Positions 34,644 through 44,218 of a stretch of 64,000 nt of DNA are shown in pieces. The translations under genes and the position numbers were made by a program. The first letter of the stretch is position 1; each line of letters starts with the position of its first letter. The DNA comes from DATGLG01 sp035294245 (GTDB lineage: Bacteria > Pseudomonadota > Alphaproteobacteria > JACZXZ01), in the NCBI GenBank assembly GCA_035294245.1, contig DATGLG010000017.1:65998-129997 (forward strand). The letters are read 5' to 3'. The notes under the pieces were generated by a model. It was not told where the DNA came from. It searched no databases and was given only the letters and a program-made list of their open reading frames with translations.

Positions 34644-36107
34644 CTAGCGACCTAGGCGCGCGAGGGTTGCCGTGGTGCTTTGCCCCGGCTTGAGCTGGGC
34701 AAGAAGCACCCTCCCGCCATAGCTCTGAACGAAATCGGCGCCGACGACACGATCGACGGTGTAGTCGGCTCCTTTGACCAGCACGTCTGGCCGAAGCGTC
34801 TCGATTAGCGCCAAAGGGGTATCCTCGGCGAAGATGACCACGAGATCGACGGTGGCGAGGGAAGCCAGCACCACTGCGCGCTCGCTGTCGTGCTGCACGG
34901 GACGATTGGCGCCTTTAAGGCGCGTGACCGAGGCGTCGCTGTTGAGTCCGACCACGAGGCGGTCGCAGGCACCACGCGCCTGGGCAAGTAGAGATACATG
35001 CCCGGGATGGAGAAGATCGAAGCAGCCATTGGTGAAGCCGATCTTAAGGCCATGCCGCCGCCAGGTCTCCACGCGGTCGAGCGCTTCGCGCAAGGTGACG
35101 ATCTTGGTCTCGTGGCTCAGCAATTCCTGGGCATGCAAGGCGGTGAAGATCTCGCTTGCATGGGCGACAGCGGTCCCCGCCTTGGCAACGACGATACCGG
35201 CCGCGACATTGGCGAGGCGCGCCGCATCGACGAGCGACAACCCGGCTGCCAGGCCGGCAGCGACTCCGGCCACGACGGTGTCGCCGGCGCCAGAGACGTC
35301 GAAGACCTCGCGTGCCTCGGCGGCGAGGTGATCGACGGCGCCGGCAGTTGTCACCAGAGTCATTCCGTCGGCGCCGCGCGTCACCAGAACGGCGCCGAAG
35401 CCGCAGCTCTCGATGAGCCGCTGCGCCGCAGTCACGATCTCCGCCTCGGTGCCGACGGGAAGGCGCGTCGCCGCGGCAAGCTCGGCACGATTGGGCGTCA
35501 CCAGGTCGGCGCCGCGATAGCGGCCATAATCGAACCCCTTGGGATCGACAACAACGGGCCTCTTGCCGGCGCGAGCCGCCTCGATAACCTCGCGCAGCAC
35601 CCGATCGGTGAGCACGCCCTTGCCGTAATCCGACAGGACCACGACGTCTGCATCGGAAAGGGCGGCCTTGGCGCCCGCGATGAGCGTGGCCTCGCTGGCG
35701 GCGTCGATCGGCTTCACGCTCTCCTGGTCGGTGCGCAGGAGCTGTTGAGTGGCGGCGACAAAGCGGGTCTTGATACCGCTGGCGCGCCCCCGTTCCACGA
35801 TCAGCGCCGGCTTCATCCCCTTCTCGGCCGCGAGGAGCGCTGCGATCTCGCGGCCGGCCGCATCGTCGCCGATCACCGCCTGGAAACGGGCGACGGCGCC
35901 AAGCGCCGCCAGGTTGCGCACGACATTGCCGGCGCCGCCCAGCATCGCCCGCTCGCGCTCGATGCGAAGAACGGGAATCGGCGCCTCGGGGGAGACCCGC
36001 TCGACCGTGCCGTAGACATAGCGGTCGAGCATGGCATCGCCAAGGCAAAGGACTCTCACGCCGGACAGCGCCTGGGCGCGACTCGCCAATTCCGACCGAT
36101 CGATCAT
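34644..36107 (-). CDS. hldE: Bifunctional heptose-7-phosphate kinase / heptose-1-phosphate adenylyltransferase
   Basis: 487 residues with both HldE domains. The N-terminal ribokinase-like kinase (1-320) has LGGAGNVVRNLAALGA and the catalytic DVSGAGDTVVAG. The C-terminal nucleotidyltransferase (345-480) has GFTNGCFDLLHPGHVSLL. Makes ADP-heptose for the LPS inner core. No other heptose gene lies beside it. The start MIDRSELASRAQ is the usual family N-terminus. Confidence 0.96.
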   Translation of the reverse strand: MIDRSELASRAQALSGVRVLCLGDAMLDRYVYGTVERVSPEAPIPVLRIERERAMLGGAGNVVRNLAALGAVARFQAVIGDDAAGREIAALLAAEKGMKPALIVERGRASGIKTRFVAATQQLLRTDQESVKPIDAASEATLIAGAKAALSDADVVVLSDYGKGVLTDRVLREVIEAARAGKRPVVVDPKGFDYGRYRGADLVTPNRAELAAATRLPVGTEAEIVTAAQRLIESCGFGAVLVTRGADGMTLVTTAGAVDHLAAEAREVFDVSGAGDTVVAGVAAGLAAGLSLVDAARLANVAAGIVVAKAGTAVAHASEIFTALHAQELLSHETKIVTLREALDRVETWRRHGLKIGFTNGCFDLLHPGHVSLLAQARGACDRLVVGLNSDASVTRLKGANRPVQHDSERAVVLASLATVDLVVIFAEDTPLALIETLRPDVLVKGADYTVDRVVGADFVQSYGGRVLLAQLKPGQSTTATLARLGR

Positions 36108-36208
36108 GCCACGCTTAGCCGGACGAGAACCGCCCCCTCATCTAAGGCCGTGCGACCGCAGCATCCTGCCGCCTGTGAATGGCGGCCACTATCGAAGGTC
36201 TTTTGTCC

Positions 36209-37027
36209 CTAGTCCAGGCCGTTTCGCGGTGGCGCGGCACCCAGCTTTCGCCCGTCCGCCGTGCTCAGGAACCGATGCCCGCTGCCTTCGAGCACAAGGC
36301 AGGTGAGGACGCCTGTGGCATAGGCGCCGGTGTCGATTCCGATCCGGTTCTGCCGTACCTCGGGCGCCTCTGTGATGCTGTGCCCGTGGACTACGACCTT
36401 GCCGTGGTCGCGCTTGTCGTGGAGGAAGGCCTCGCGGATCCAAAGGATATCCTCGTCCTTCTGGTCGTCGAGCGCGACGCCGGGAAGGATGCCGGCATGG
36501 ACGAAAAGATAGTCGCCCTCAATGTGCCAGCGCTCAAGCCTGCGCAGGAAACCCACGTGCCGCGACGGCGCTTCGGCTGCGAGATGCTCGCGCAGGCCAT
36601 CGAGGCGCGAGCCATCTCCTCCCAAGGCGCGGAGCACGCCGATCCCGTAGCTCTGCAGGGTCGCATCGCCGCCGTTGAGGAGCCAGCCCAGCCCCATCTT
36701 CGCATCCTCGAGGAAACGCAGCATGAGCTCTTCGTGATTGCCCTTGAGGCAAACCGCCTCGAACCCCGTAGGCGGCCCTTCCAGCAGCAACTCGATCACT
36801 TCTCGGGAATACGGCCCACGATCGATATAATCGCCGAGATAGACGATGCAGTGGCGCAGCGACGGCGCCCCGCGCGCATCCTCGGCGATACGGTCGTGGA
36901 GCAGGCGCAGAAGGTCGACCCGCCCATGGATGTCGCCGATGGCGTAGACGCGCCGACCGGCAGGCATCTGGGCCTCCCGCGAACCGACCTGGGGCCGCGA
37001 CCGCGAGCCAAAGAGCCGGGTGATCAT
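36209..37027 (-). CDS. PPP-family serine/threonine phosphatase-like metallophosphoesterase
   Basis: 272 residues with the three metal-binding motifs in order: GDIHGR, GDYIDRG and GNHEE, then HAG and a C-terminal VVHGHS. Members act on phosphoproteins or dinucleoside polyphosphates (ApaH-like). Stands between hldE (same strand, 101 bases) and a divergent PAS gene. Substrate unknown. Confidence 0.9.
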   Translation of the reverse strand: MITRLFGSRSRPQVGSREAQMPAGRRVYAIGDIHGRVDLLRLLHDRIAEDARGAPSLRHCIVYLGDYIDRGPYSREVIELLLEGPPTGFEAVCLKGNHEELMLRFLEDAKMGLGWLLNGGDATLQSYGIGVLRALGGDGSRLDGLREHLAAEAPSRHVGFLRRLERWHIEGDYLFVHAGILPGVALDDQKDEDILWIREAFLHDKRDHGKVVVHGHSITEAPEVRQNRIGIDTGAYATGVLTCLVLEGSGHRFLSTADGRKLGAAPPRNGLD

Positions 37028-37280
37028 GGCCGCGTTCCGAACGAAGTCGTCAACCGCTGCTCTCCGTGACGAGGCCCCCGCCTGTCCTATGACCTAGGCT
37101 ACGCCGCCGCTCGATGCAATGGCTACGACTGCCAAGGCTCGCTTATAACTGAGTTTTTCACGTTTTCGCCAATCATTCATTAACCCTTTTCCGCCTATGG
37201 TAGCGCGGACTTTTCAGAAGCGAGCGAGCCGTCCACGGGCGTCCGCGTGGCTGGCGGCGCGAGATTTCGAGGTCGAAGCG

Positions 37281-37820
37281 ATGACGTTGAGGAACTCCTT
37301 CCAGGCGCTGCGCCGGCGCCTCGCGCCGACAGAGCCTGAAACCGCCACCGACCCCGTGCCCGAAGCCTATCCCGGGCAACATGAGCAGCGCCTGTCATTG
37401 AGGCTCCTCAGCTATTGGCAGCATCTGCGCGGCGATGCGACCTTCGCCTCACGCGCAAGGATCGAGACTGAGGTGATCGCCGAGATGTGGCCTTGGTGCT
37501 TTATCCTCGAGGTACCGGCGATCGGCAACCCTGCTGCAGCCCGCTATGCCTATGTCGGTCCGGCGATCGCAGAGCGATCCCTCGTCACGACGGATATCCG
37601 TGATCCGGCCGCGCTGCGCGAGAACACGCTTCTCGCCCAGGCCACCTCCTTCCTCGCCCAGGTGCTCATGCGGCGCGTTCCCGTCACCATGGGAGGATCC
37701 TTCCGCAACCCGGCGGGGCGGGAAATCCTTTACCGGAGCGTGCTGCTCCCGCTTAGCGACGACCAGCGGACGATCAGTGCGGTTCTCGGCGCCGCCAACT
37801 GCAAGGAGAAGACGTCATAA
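37281..37820 (+). CDS. PAS_5-domain protein
   Basis: 179 residues from the ATG at 37281 (GAGGTCGAAGCG upstream). An N-terminal helix of about 45 residues precedes a PAS_5-like domain with RLLSYWQHLRGD, PWCFILEVPAIG and LYRSVLLPLSDDQRT. Similar in layout to the protein at 18259-18834 and likely a distant paralogue. No output domain. A longer in-frame start at 37197 lacks support. Confidence 0.75.
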   Translation: MTLRNSFQALRRRLAPTEPETATDPVPEAYPGQHEQRLSLRLLSYWQHLRGDATFASRARIETEVIAEMWPWCFILEVPAIGNPAAARYAYVGPAIAERSLVTTDIRDPAALRENTLLAQATSFLAQVLMRRVPVTMGGSFRNPAGREILYRSVLLPLSDDQRTISAVLGAANCKEKTS

Positions 37821-37847
37821 ACGGCGATCGCCGCCGGGACTCCCACC

Positions 37848-38288
37848 ATGCAGAACCAAACCTCGCCATCACTGACCTCCTACGAGCTCCAGACCTACCA
37901 GGGCGGCAACTGGAAGATCGACTCGATCTATGACGACAAGGATCTCGCCCTCGACATGGGAAAGCAGCTCCTGAGCACCCGGCGCGCCACGGCGGTGCGC
38001 GTCGTCGAGGAGGATTTCGTCGACGGCAAGCTGAAATCCCGCGTCATCTTTCGTAAATCAGTCGTCGACGGCGAGAATGCCCAGGCCCGCGAACGCAAGA
38101 TGCAGACGATGCGCGAGGTCCAGGAGGCACGGAAGGAGACTCAGAGTCGGGTCCAGGATCGCGCGCGGCTGGCGCAAAGAAAGGCCGATTCTCAGTCGTT
38201 CACTTGGCTCTTCCTGAAATTCTTCGGCATCGGCGTCTTCGGCGTCCTCGCGTTCCTGGTGCTGACCCGCATCATAGCCCATGGCTGA
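37848..38288 (+). CDS. Conserved hypothetical protein with C-terminal membrane anchor
   Basis: 146 residues. The N-terminal 65 residues (YELQTYQGGNWKIDSIYDDK and VRVVEEDFVDGKLKSRVIF) form a small beta-rich domain seen in Rhodospirillales-type hypotheticals. A charged coiled-coil (70-115) leads to one membrane segment (about 122-143). It lies 27 bases after the PAS gene and converges on regA. Function unknown. Confidence 0.75.
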   Translation: MQNQTSPSLTSYELQTYQGGNWKIDSIYDDKDLALDMGKQLLSTRRATAVRVVEEDFVDGKLKSRVIFRKSVVDGENAQARERKMQTMREVQEARKETQSRVQDRARLAQRKADSQSFTWLFLKFFGIGVFGVLAFLVLTRIIAHG

Positions 38289-38297
38289 GCGCTGGCG

Positions 38298-38876
38298 CTA
38301 TTCGCGTGGCGCGTATTTTGCCAGAATGCGCTGAAGCGTGCGCCGGTGCATGTTCAGCCGGCGCGCCGTCTCCGAGACATTGCGGCCGCATTGCTCGAAG
38401 ACGCGCTGAATATGTTCCCAGCGCACGCGATCCGCGGACATGGGATGCTCCGGCGGCGGCGGCAGCGGCCGGCAATTGGCCTTGAGCGCCGCCTCAATCT
38501 GGTCGGCATCTGCCGGCTTCGGCAGGTAGTCGACGGCCCCTGCTTTCACCGCCGCGACCGCTGTGGCGATGTTGCCGTAGCCGGTGAGCATGACGATGCG
38601 GACATCCTCGCGAACCTCGCGGAGGGCCTTCACCACGTCGAGGCCGCTTCCCTCCCCCAGTCGCAGATCGACCACAGCGAAGGCCGGCGGAATCGCACGA
38701 GCCGCGGCGATGCCGCTGGCGACACCATCGGCGGTGGCCACGCGATAGCCGCGGCGCTCCATGGCGCGCGCCAGCCGGCTGCGCAGGGGCTCGTCGTCGT
38801 CGACGATCAGGAGCTGCCGATCCTCATCGGGCGGCACTGCGGCCGGCAATGCCGGTTCCGGTTGACCCGTTGTCAT
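38298..38876 (-). CDS. regA: RegA/ActR/PrrA-family redox response regulator
   Basis: 192 residues from the ATG at 38876. The receiver domain has LLIVDDDEPLRSRL and the phospho-acceptor Asp in VVDLRLGEGSG, with VMLTGYGNIATAV. The C-terminal Fis-like helix-turn-helix ends NVSETARRLNMHRRTLQRIL, the hallmark of RegA. Controls genes of respiration, carbon and nitrogen fixation in response to redox state. The start overlaps the regB stop by ATGA. Confidence 0.95.
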   Translation of the reverse strand: MTTGQPEPALPAAVPPDEDRQLLIVDDDEPLRSRLARAMERRGYRVATADGVASGIAAARAIPPAFAVVDLRLGEGSGLDVVKALREVREDVRIVMLTGYGNIATAVAAVKAGAVDYLPKPADADQIEAALKANCRPLPPPPEHPMSADRVRWEHIQRVFEQCGRNVSETARRLNMHRRTLQRILAKYAPRE

Positions 38877-40201
38877 GTCTCTCCTTCCTCGGAGTTTGCC
38901 TCCAAGACGGCCCGCCGCCAACGCATCGCCACTCTCGCGCCGCCTTCGGAACGATTCGAGAACGCCAGCTCGGCTCCCGTTCGCTCAAGCAGATTCTGCG
39001 CGATGAAGATGCCGAGCCCCATATGGAGGCCGCTTGCGGCGCGGCTTGAGATATAGGGCTCGCCGAGGCGTCCGAGAAGATAGGGCGCAAAGCCGGGGCC
39101 GTCATCCATCACCTCGATGCTGACCTCGTCAAAGCCCCAGCGTTGGCGCACGACGACTTCCTCACGCGCGAACTGGACGGCGTTCTGAATGAGATTGCCA
39201 AGCCCGTGAACAATCTCCGGACTGCGCTTGACCATCGGTTCCGGCGAGTCCTCGGGAGCCCCCTCGGCCGGTGCCGCGTCCAGGACCACGCGGATGGCGC
39301 CACTGCGATAGGGCGTGGCGGCGGAATCGACGATCGCCGAGAGGGGAAGCCGCGCGAAAAGTCCGCCCTCCTCCGCCTCCGGCGTGCGGCCGAGCTCGGC
39401 CAGGATATCGCGGCAACGCGCACTCTGGCTGATCAGCAGCTCGACGTCTTCGCGCAAAGGGCTGTTCTTGTCCAAGTCCCGGGCGAGCTCCTTACTCGCA
39501 AGGGCGATGGTCGCGAGGGGGCTGCCGAGCTCATGGGCGGCGGCGGCGGCGAGCGCGCCCAAGGAGGCGAGACGCTGCTCGCGGGCGAGAGCGAGCTGGG
39601 TCGCGCTGAGCGCCGCCGACATGCGACGGGCCTCTTCCGAGACGCTGCCCACATAGCCTGCGATGAACAGGGTGCTGAGAACGAGGGCGAGCCAGATGCC
39701 GAGGCTATAGAAGGAGGGCGGCTCGAAGGGCGCTTCGGCCCAGGGCAGTGGCTGATGGAGGACGGCGAGGATCGAGATCGAAGTGGCGGCCAGAAGCCCC
39801 AACGCGATGGTGCTGGTGCGTGAGAGCACGGTCGCCGAGACGACGACGGGCGCGAGGATCAGCACGGCAAAGGGGTTGAAAAGACCGCCCGTCAGATAGA
39901 GCAGCAATGTGAGCTGCAGCATGTCATAGGCAAGATAGCGCGCCGCTTGGGCATCGCTGAGCCGCGCCCGCATGAAGCGATGCCGTCCGACAACGACATT
40001 GAGGAGGGCCGAAGCGGCGACGACGCAGAGCGCCGGCACGATCGGAAGGGTGAGGCCCATTCCGAAGTGAACCACGCAGAGCGTTACGGCTTGGCCGGCC
40101 ACAGCGATCCAGCGGATCAGGACGAGCGTACGCTGCTTGACCCAGCCGCTGGTCCGGGACGATGAAGCCGCCGAATCGCTGCTTCTACTCGCCATTGCCA
40201 T
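38873..40201 (-). CDS. regB: RegB/ActS/PrrB-family redox-sensing histidine kinase
   Basis: 442 residues, six membrane segments in the first 210. The quinone-binding motif GGLFNPF lies in a loop between helices. The H-box AAHELGSPLATIAL contains the phosphorylated His. A Cys exactly 40 residues later, in SARCRDIL, matches the redox-active Cys265 of R. capsulatus RegB. GGGAGGAGG precedes the ATG at 40201. Both known redox inputs are therefore conserved. Confidence 0.95.
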   Translation of the reverse strand: MAMASRSSDSAASSSRTSGWVKQRTLVLIRWIAVAGQAVTLCVVHFGMGLTLPIVPALCVVAASALLNVVVGRHRFMRARLSDAQAARYLAYDMLQLTLLLYLTGGLFNPFAVLILAPVVVSATVLSRTSTIALGLLAATSISILAVLHQPLPWAEAPFEPPSFYSLGIWLALVLSTLFIAGYVGSVSEEARRMSAALSATQLALAREQRLASLGALAAAAAHELGSPLATIALASKELARDLDKNSPLREDVELLISQSARCRDILAELGRTPEAEEGGLFARLPLSAIVDSAATPYRSGAIRVVLDAAPAEGAPEDSPEPMVKRSPEIVHGLGNLIQNAVQFAREEVVVRQRWGFDEVSIEVMDDGPGFAPYLLGRLGEPYISSRAASGLHMGLGIFIAQNLLERTGAELAFSNRSEGGARVAMRWRRAVLEANSEEGET

Positions 40202-40326
40202 GCAGCACCTCCTCCCGCTGCACCTATATTGGGACTCTAGCGCCCTTACCGCCCTCGGGGCACCCGCTTTCCCGGCTCCCTCTCTTGACCCTTGGCAGGG
40301 CTGGTCCCGCTGCCCATATTGCTGCG

Positions 40327-41091
40327 ATGCCCCGCTCCGCCCTCAAGGGATCCGTCGTCGCTCGCGTTCGCGATCTGACCAAGCGCTTTGGCGAGGTCAC
40401 CGCCGTCGACGGGGTGAGCTTCTCCTTGCGCCGTGGCGATACGGTAGCGTTGCTCGGCGGCAATGGCGCGGGCAAGACGACAACGCTCTCGATGCTTCTC
40501 GGGCTCCTGCTCCCTTCCGCCGGGACCGTCGAGGTGCTTGGCGAGGACATGCTGGCGCACCGCCATCGGGTCCTGCACCGCATCAACTTCTCCTCGCCCT
40601 ATGTCGAGATGCCGCGGCGCCTGACCCCCTTCGAGAACCTGGCCGTCTACGGCCATCTCTATGGGCTATCCCGCGTCCGCGACCGCGTCCTCGCCATTGC
40701 CGAGGAGCTGATGCTGACGCCTTTTCTCAAGCGCCCGATGTCGACGCTTTCCGCGGGGCAGCGTAGTCGCGTGGCACTCGCCAAGGCCCTGCTGAACGAG
40801 CCCGAGCTCCTGCTTCTCGACGAGCTGACGGCGTCGCTCGACCCGGATACCGCCGACTGGGTGCGCGGCTTTCTCGAGCGCTACCGCGCGCGGACAGGGG
40901 CTACCATCCTGCTCGCTTCGCACAATATGGCGGAAGTGGAGCGGCTCTGCTCGGACGTTCTTATGATGAAGGGCGGGCGTATCGTCGACCGTGGCGCGCC
41001 GGCGGCGCTGATCGCGCGCTACGGCCGGCGCAATCTCGAGGAGGTCTTCCTCGACATCGCGCGGCGAGAGGAGAGGCTGGCCGCGCAATGA
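40327..41091 (+). CDS. ABC-2 transporter ATP-binding protein
   Basis: 254 residues from the ATG at 40327. Walker A GGNGAGKTT, signature LSAGQRSR, Walker B LLLLDELTAS and switch His in LASHNMAE. Two deviations from the common sequence are visible: LSAGQ instead of LSGGQ and DEL instead of DEP after Walker B. The permease gene overlaps by ATGA, so the two form one exporter. Divergent from regB. Confidence 0.9.
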   Translation: MPRSALKGSVVARVRDLTKRFGEVTAVDGVSFSLRRGDTVALLGGNGAGKTTTLSMLLGLLLPSAGTVEVLGEDMLAHRHRVLHRINFSSPYVEMPRRLTPFENLAVYGHLYGLSRVRDRVLAIAEELMLTPFLKRPMSTLSAGQRSRVALAKALLNEPELLLLDELTASLDPDTADWVRGFLERYRARTGATILLASHNMAEVERLCSDVLMMKGGRIVDRGAPAALIARYGRRNLEEVFLDIARREERLAAQ

Positions 41092-41906
41092 GCGAAGCGC
41101 TCGCCGCCACCACGTTCTCCTTCCGCCGCGTCGGCGCCATGGTGCTGCGCTATCTCTACCTGCTGCGCGGCTCATGGCCACGCATCGCCGAGCTCGTCTA
41201 CTGGCCCGTGGTGCAGATGATTCTCTGGGGCCTTATCACCAAATTCTTCGTCACCAACAGCTCCTGGATAGCCCAGGCGGGTGGCGTCCTCATCGCAGGG
41301 GTGCTCCTCTGGGACGTCCTGGTCCGCAGCCAATTCGGAATCGCCGTTTCCTTCCTCGAGGAAGTCTGGTCGCGCAATCTGGGGCAGCTCTTCGTCACCC
41401 CGCTCCGCCCCTACGAGTTGATGCTGTCCTTCGCTGCCATGAGCCTGCTGCGCACGCTGATCGGCGTCGTCCCGGCGGCCCTTCTCGCCATTCCGCTCTA
41501 TTCCTATTCGATCTTCACCTTGGGCCTGCCGCTCCTGGCCTTCTTCGTCAACCTGATGATCTTCGGCTGGGCGATTGGGCTTGCGATCTCGGGCTGCATC
41601 CTGCGCTACGGCCTGGGTGCCGAGAACCTCGCCTGGCTTGCCATCTTCGCCTTCGCGCCGATCAGCGGCGTCTATTATCCCGTCGCCATTCTTCCCCACT
41701 GGCTGCAACCGGTCGCCTGGCTCCTGCCGTCGGTCTACGTCTTCGAAGGCATGCGTGCGGTAATGTTCGAGCATATCTTTCGCAGCGACCTCATCCTGCG
41801 CGCGCTCGCCCTCAATGCGCTTTATCTCACTCTCGGCGGTGCCACCTTCCTCGCTTTCTTCCGTGCCGTTCGCCGGCGCGGACTTTTGCTCCAGATGGGC
41901 GAATAG
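41088..41906 (+). CDS. ABC-2 type permease
   Basis: 272 residues with six membrane helices (starting about residues 40, 60, 105, 140, 175 and 240). The conserved loop SGVYYPVAILPHWLQPVAWL is of the ABC-2 type. It works with the ATPase upstream. Exported substrate unknown (drug, polysaccharide or lipid). Confidence 0.88.
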   Translation: MSEALAATTFSFRRVGAMVLRYLYLLRGSWPRIAELVYWPVVQMILWGLITKFFVTNSSWIAQAGGVLIAGVLLWDVLVRSQFGIAVSFLEEVWSRNLGQLFVTPLRPYELMLSFAAMSLLRTLIGVVPAALLAIPLYSYSIFTLGLPLLAFFVNLMIFGWAIGLAISGCILRYGLGAENLAWLAIFAFAPISGVYYPVAILPHWLQPVAWLLPSVYVFEGMRAVMFEHIFRSDLILRALALNALYLTLGGATFLAFFRAVRRRGLLLQMGE

Positions 41907-41986
41907 ACGCCGTGCGTGCGTCGGGGCGCGTCGAGCGTTCCATAACGGGTCACGCCGTCCTAGACTGACGGCCGAGCAGCGCGAGG

Positions 41987-42799
41987 ATGTTCATGCGCAA
42001 TTTTCGGCGGCTTCGCATCGATTGGAGCAGCTTCGACTGGCGGAGCCTGGGTCGCGGCTGGCCTGCGGATCTACGAGTGGCCGCGCGCTTTTTCACATGC
42101 CTTCCCCTCGGCGGCGAGAGCGAAACGGGTCACGATGCCGTGGCAAGCGGCTTGCGGGCGTGGCCGCTTGTGGGCCTCGTCGTGGGACTCTTCGGCGGGT
42201 TCGCCTATGCCGTCGCGAGCAGGCTCGGCCTGGCCCCCATCCCCTCCGCATTGCTCGCTCTTCTCATGACGGTCTGTACCACTGGCGCCTTCCACGAGGA
42301 CGGCCTCGCCGATTTCGCCGATGGGCTCGGCGGCCGCGATCTCGAGCATCGCCTCGCCATCATGAGGGACGGCCGCATCGGGGCGTTCGGCGCGATAGCG
42401 CTTCTTTTCAGCCTTGGGCTCCGCGCCGGCGCGCTTGCGCAAATCGCAAGCCCCGGCGCCGTCTGCGCCGCCCTTGCCGCCGCCGCGGCCGCATCGCGCG
42501 GCCTGGCGCCCATCCTGGCGCTCACGCTCATGCCGGCGCGGCCCGATGGACTGGGCGTCATGCTCGACGCCTTGCGCCAGGAGACGGTCGTCGCCGCTGT
42601 TGCGGTGGGGACGCTCGCCGTCCTGCTGATCCTCGGACTCGGTGCCGGCCTCGTGGCGCTTGCCTTGGGGCTAGCCGGCGTGGCGGCGATCGGCACGCTT
42701 GCCCAGCAGCGTCTCGGCGGCTATACGGGCGATGTATTGGGTGCCGCCCAACAGGTCGCGGAAATCGTGATCCTTCTTGCCGCCGCGATCTTCTCGTGA
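41987..42799 (+). CDS. cobS: Adenosylcobinamide-GDP ribazoletransferase
   Basis: 270 residues, about seven membrane segments. The family motif FHEDGLADFADGLGG is complete and is followed by IMRDGRIGAFG. Joins alpha-ribazole (phosphate) to adenosylcobinamide-GDP, the last step of cobalamin assembly. The phosphatase gene follows after 21 bases; cobD lies 1.4 kb downstream on the other strand. Confidence 0.95.
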   Translation: MFMRNFRRLRIDWSSFDWRSLGRGWPADLRVAARFFTCLPLGGESETGHDAVASGLRAWPLVGLVVGLFGGFAYAVASRLGLAPIPSALLALLMTVCTTGAFHEDGLADFADGLGGRDLEHRLAIMRDGRIGAFGAIALLFSLGLRAGALAQIASPGAVCAALAAAAAASRGLAPILALTLMPARPDGLGVMLDALRQETVVAAVAVGTLAVLLILGLGAGLVALALGLAGVAAIGTLAQQRLGGYTGDVLGAAQQVAEIVILLAAAIFS

Positions 42800-42820
42800 C
42801 ATGCGGATGACAAGGCGCCG

Positions 42821-43453
42821 ATGACGCAAGTAACCCGCTGGTGGTGGATTCGTCACGCCCCGGTGACCGAGGATGGCGGGCGCATTTACGGACAGACGGA
42901 CGTTGTCTGCGATGTCTCCGACCACGCCGCCCTCGCCGCGCTCGCCGCAAGCCTGCCGACCAAGGCCACTTGGGTAGCGAGCCATCTTCAGCGCACGTAT
43001 TTGACGGCGCGGGCCCTGAGAGACGCCGGGGCCGAGGCGCCCGACCCGATCATTGAGCCGGCCCTCGCGGAGCAGGACTTCGGCGATTGGCAGGGGCAAG
43101 TTCGCGCCGAGATCTACGCCCGCAATCCCGATTGGCGCCGCTTCTGGCTGGCTCCGGCGCGCATGGCGCCACCGAGGGGCGAGAGCTTCGTCGATGTGAT
43201 CGCACGGGTCGATCCGGCGATCCGGCGATTCACGAGGGAGCATGCGGGAGGCGACATCGTCGCGGTCGCCCATGGCGGCACGATCCGCGCGGCCCTCGCC
43301 ATCGCGCTCAAGCTCGATCCCGACGTCGCGCTGGCATTCTCATGCGACAATCTCTCCCTCACGCGCATCGATCACATCGCGCGACCCGAAGGCGAAGCCT
43401 GGCGCATCGCCGCCGTCAACGTGCCGCCGCTTCAGGACGCGCGCCGTGGGTAG
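42821..43453 (+). CDS. Histidine phosphatase, probable alpha-ribazole phosphatase
   Basis: 210 residues. The catalytic His is in the N-terminal WIRHAPV motif, and the second in VAVAHGGTIRAAL. Its position directly behind cobS suggests the CobC role, removing phosphate from alpha-ribazole-5'-phosphate or adenosylcobalamin-phosphate. The fold alone would also fit other small-molecule phosphatases. Confidence 0.85.
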   Translation: MTQVTRWWWIRHAPVTEDGGRIYGQTDVVCDVSDHAALAALAASLPTKATWVASHLQRTYLTARALRDAGAEAPDPIIEPALAEQDFGDWQGQVRAEIYARNPDWRRFWLAPARMAPPRGESFVDVIARVDPAIRRFTREHAGGDIVAVAHGGTIRAALAIALKLDPDVALAFSCDNLSLTRIDHIARPEGEAWRIAAVNVPPLQDARRG

Positions 43454-43529
43454 TTCTTCCCGCCCTGCGATGGTACACTCCGCGCCCCCGGTCGCTGCCG
43501 TGCACGCGCGAACACGAATGGAGCCGCGA

Positions 43530-44213
43530 ATGATGCTCAAAGCCTCTCGCTTCCTGCTCGTCATGCTGGTCTGCACCGTCGCCTTCGCAGGGCGACCCGC
43601 GCGCGCCGATTCAACCCCCGAGGCCCTCGTCGAGAAGGCGCGGCTTACCTTTGAGAGCCTCTACAACGACAAGGACTACACGCAGCTTCGGAAGAACATG
43701 AAGCTCGCGAAGGCGGTATTGATCATCCCGAGCGAGCTTAAGGGCGCCTTCATCGTCGGCGCGGCGGGCGGGAGCGGCGTGCTCGTCGCGAAGGACGAGA
43801 ACGGCGCCTGGGGCTACCCCGCCTTCTACACCGTGGGCTCCGGCAGTCTCGGATTCCAGATCGGTTTCCAGAACTCCGAGGCCGTCTTCGTCATCATGAC
43901 GGAGAAGGGGCTCCACGCCATCATCAACAATCAGGTGAAGCTGGGCGTCGACCTCAGCGTCGCTATCGGGCCGGTGGGACAGGGCATGTCAGGCTCGACC
44001 ACGACGGCGGCGGGCGCCGATATCGTCGCCTTCTCGCGCACGACGGGCCTGTTCGCCGGCGGCTCGCTCGACGGCGCCGCCATCGTCAAGCGCGATGACT
44101 GGAACACGGCCTTCTATGGCCAGGGGGCGACGCCGACGGCGATCATCTTCGACAAGAAATTCTCGAACCCCAAGGCCGATCCGCTGCGTCAGGCGCTGCA
44201 AGCCGCCCAATAG
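43530..44213 (+). CDS. Secreted SYLF-domain (YSC84-like) lipid-binding protein
   Basis: 227 residues from the ATG at 43530 with GGAG seven bases upstream. A signal peptide ends near PARADS. The mature part is one SYLF domain with KAVLIIPSELKGAFIVGAAG, GSGSLGFQIGFQNSEAVFVI and DIVAFSRTTGLFAGGSLDGA. SYLF proteins bind phosphoinositides in eukaryotes; bacterial forms are periplasmic with unclear function. It sits inside the cobalamin gene group and is probably unrelated to it. Confidence 0.88.
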   Translation: MMLKASRFLLVMLVCTVAFAGRPARADSTPEALVEKARLTFESLYNDKDYTQLRKNMKLAKAVLIIPSELKGAFIVGAAGGSGVLVAKDENGAWGYPAFYTVGSGSLGFQIGFQNSEAVFVIMTEKGLHAIINNQVKLGVDLSVAIGPVGQGMSGSTTTAAGADIVAFSRTTGLFAGGSLDGAAIVKRDDWNTAFYGQGATPTAIIFDKKFSNPKADPLRQALQAAQ

Positions 44214-44218
44214 CCTCC

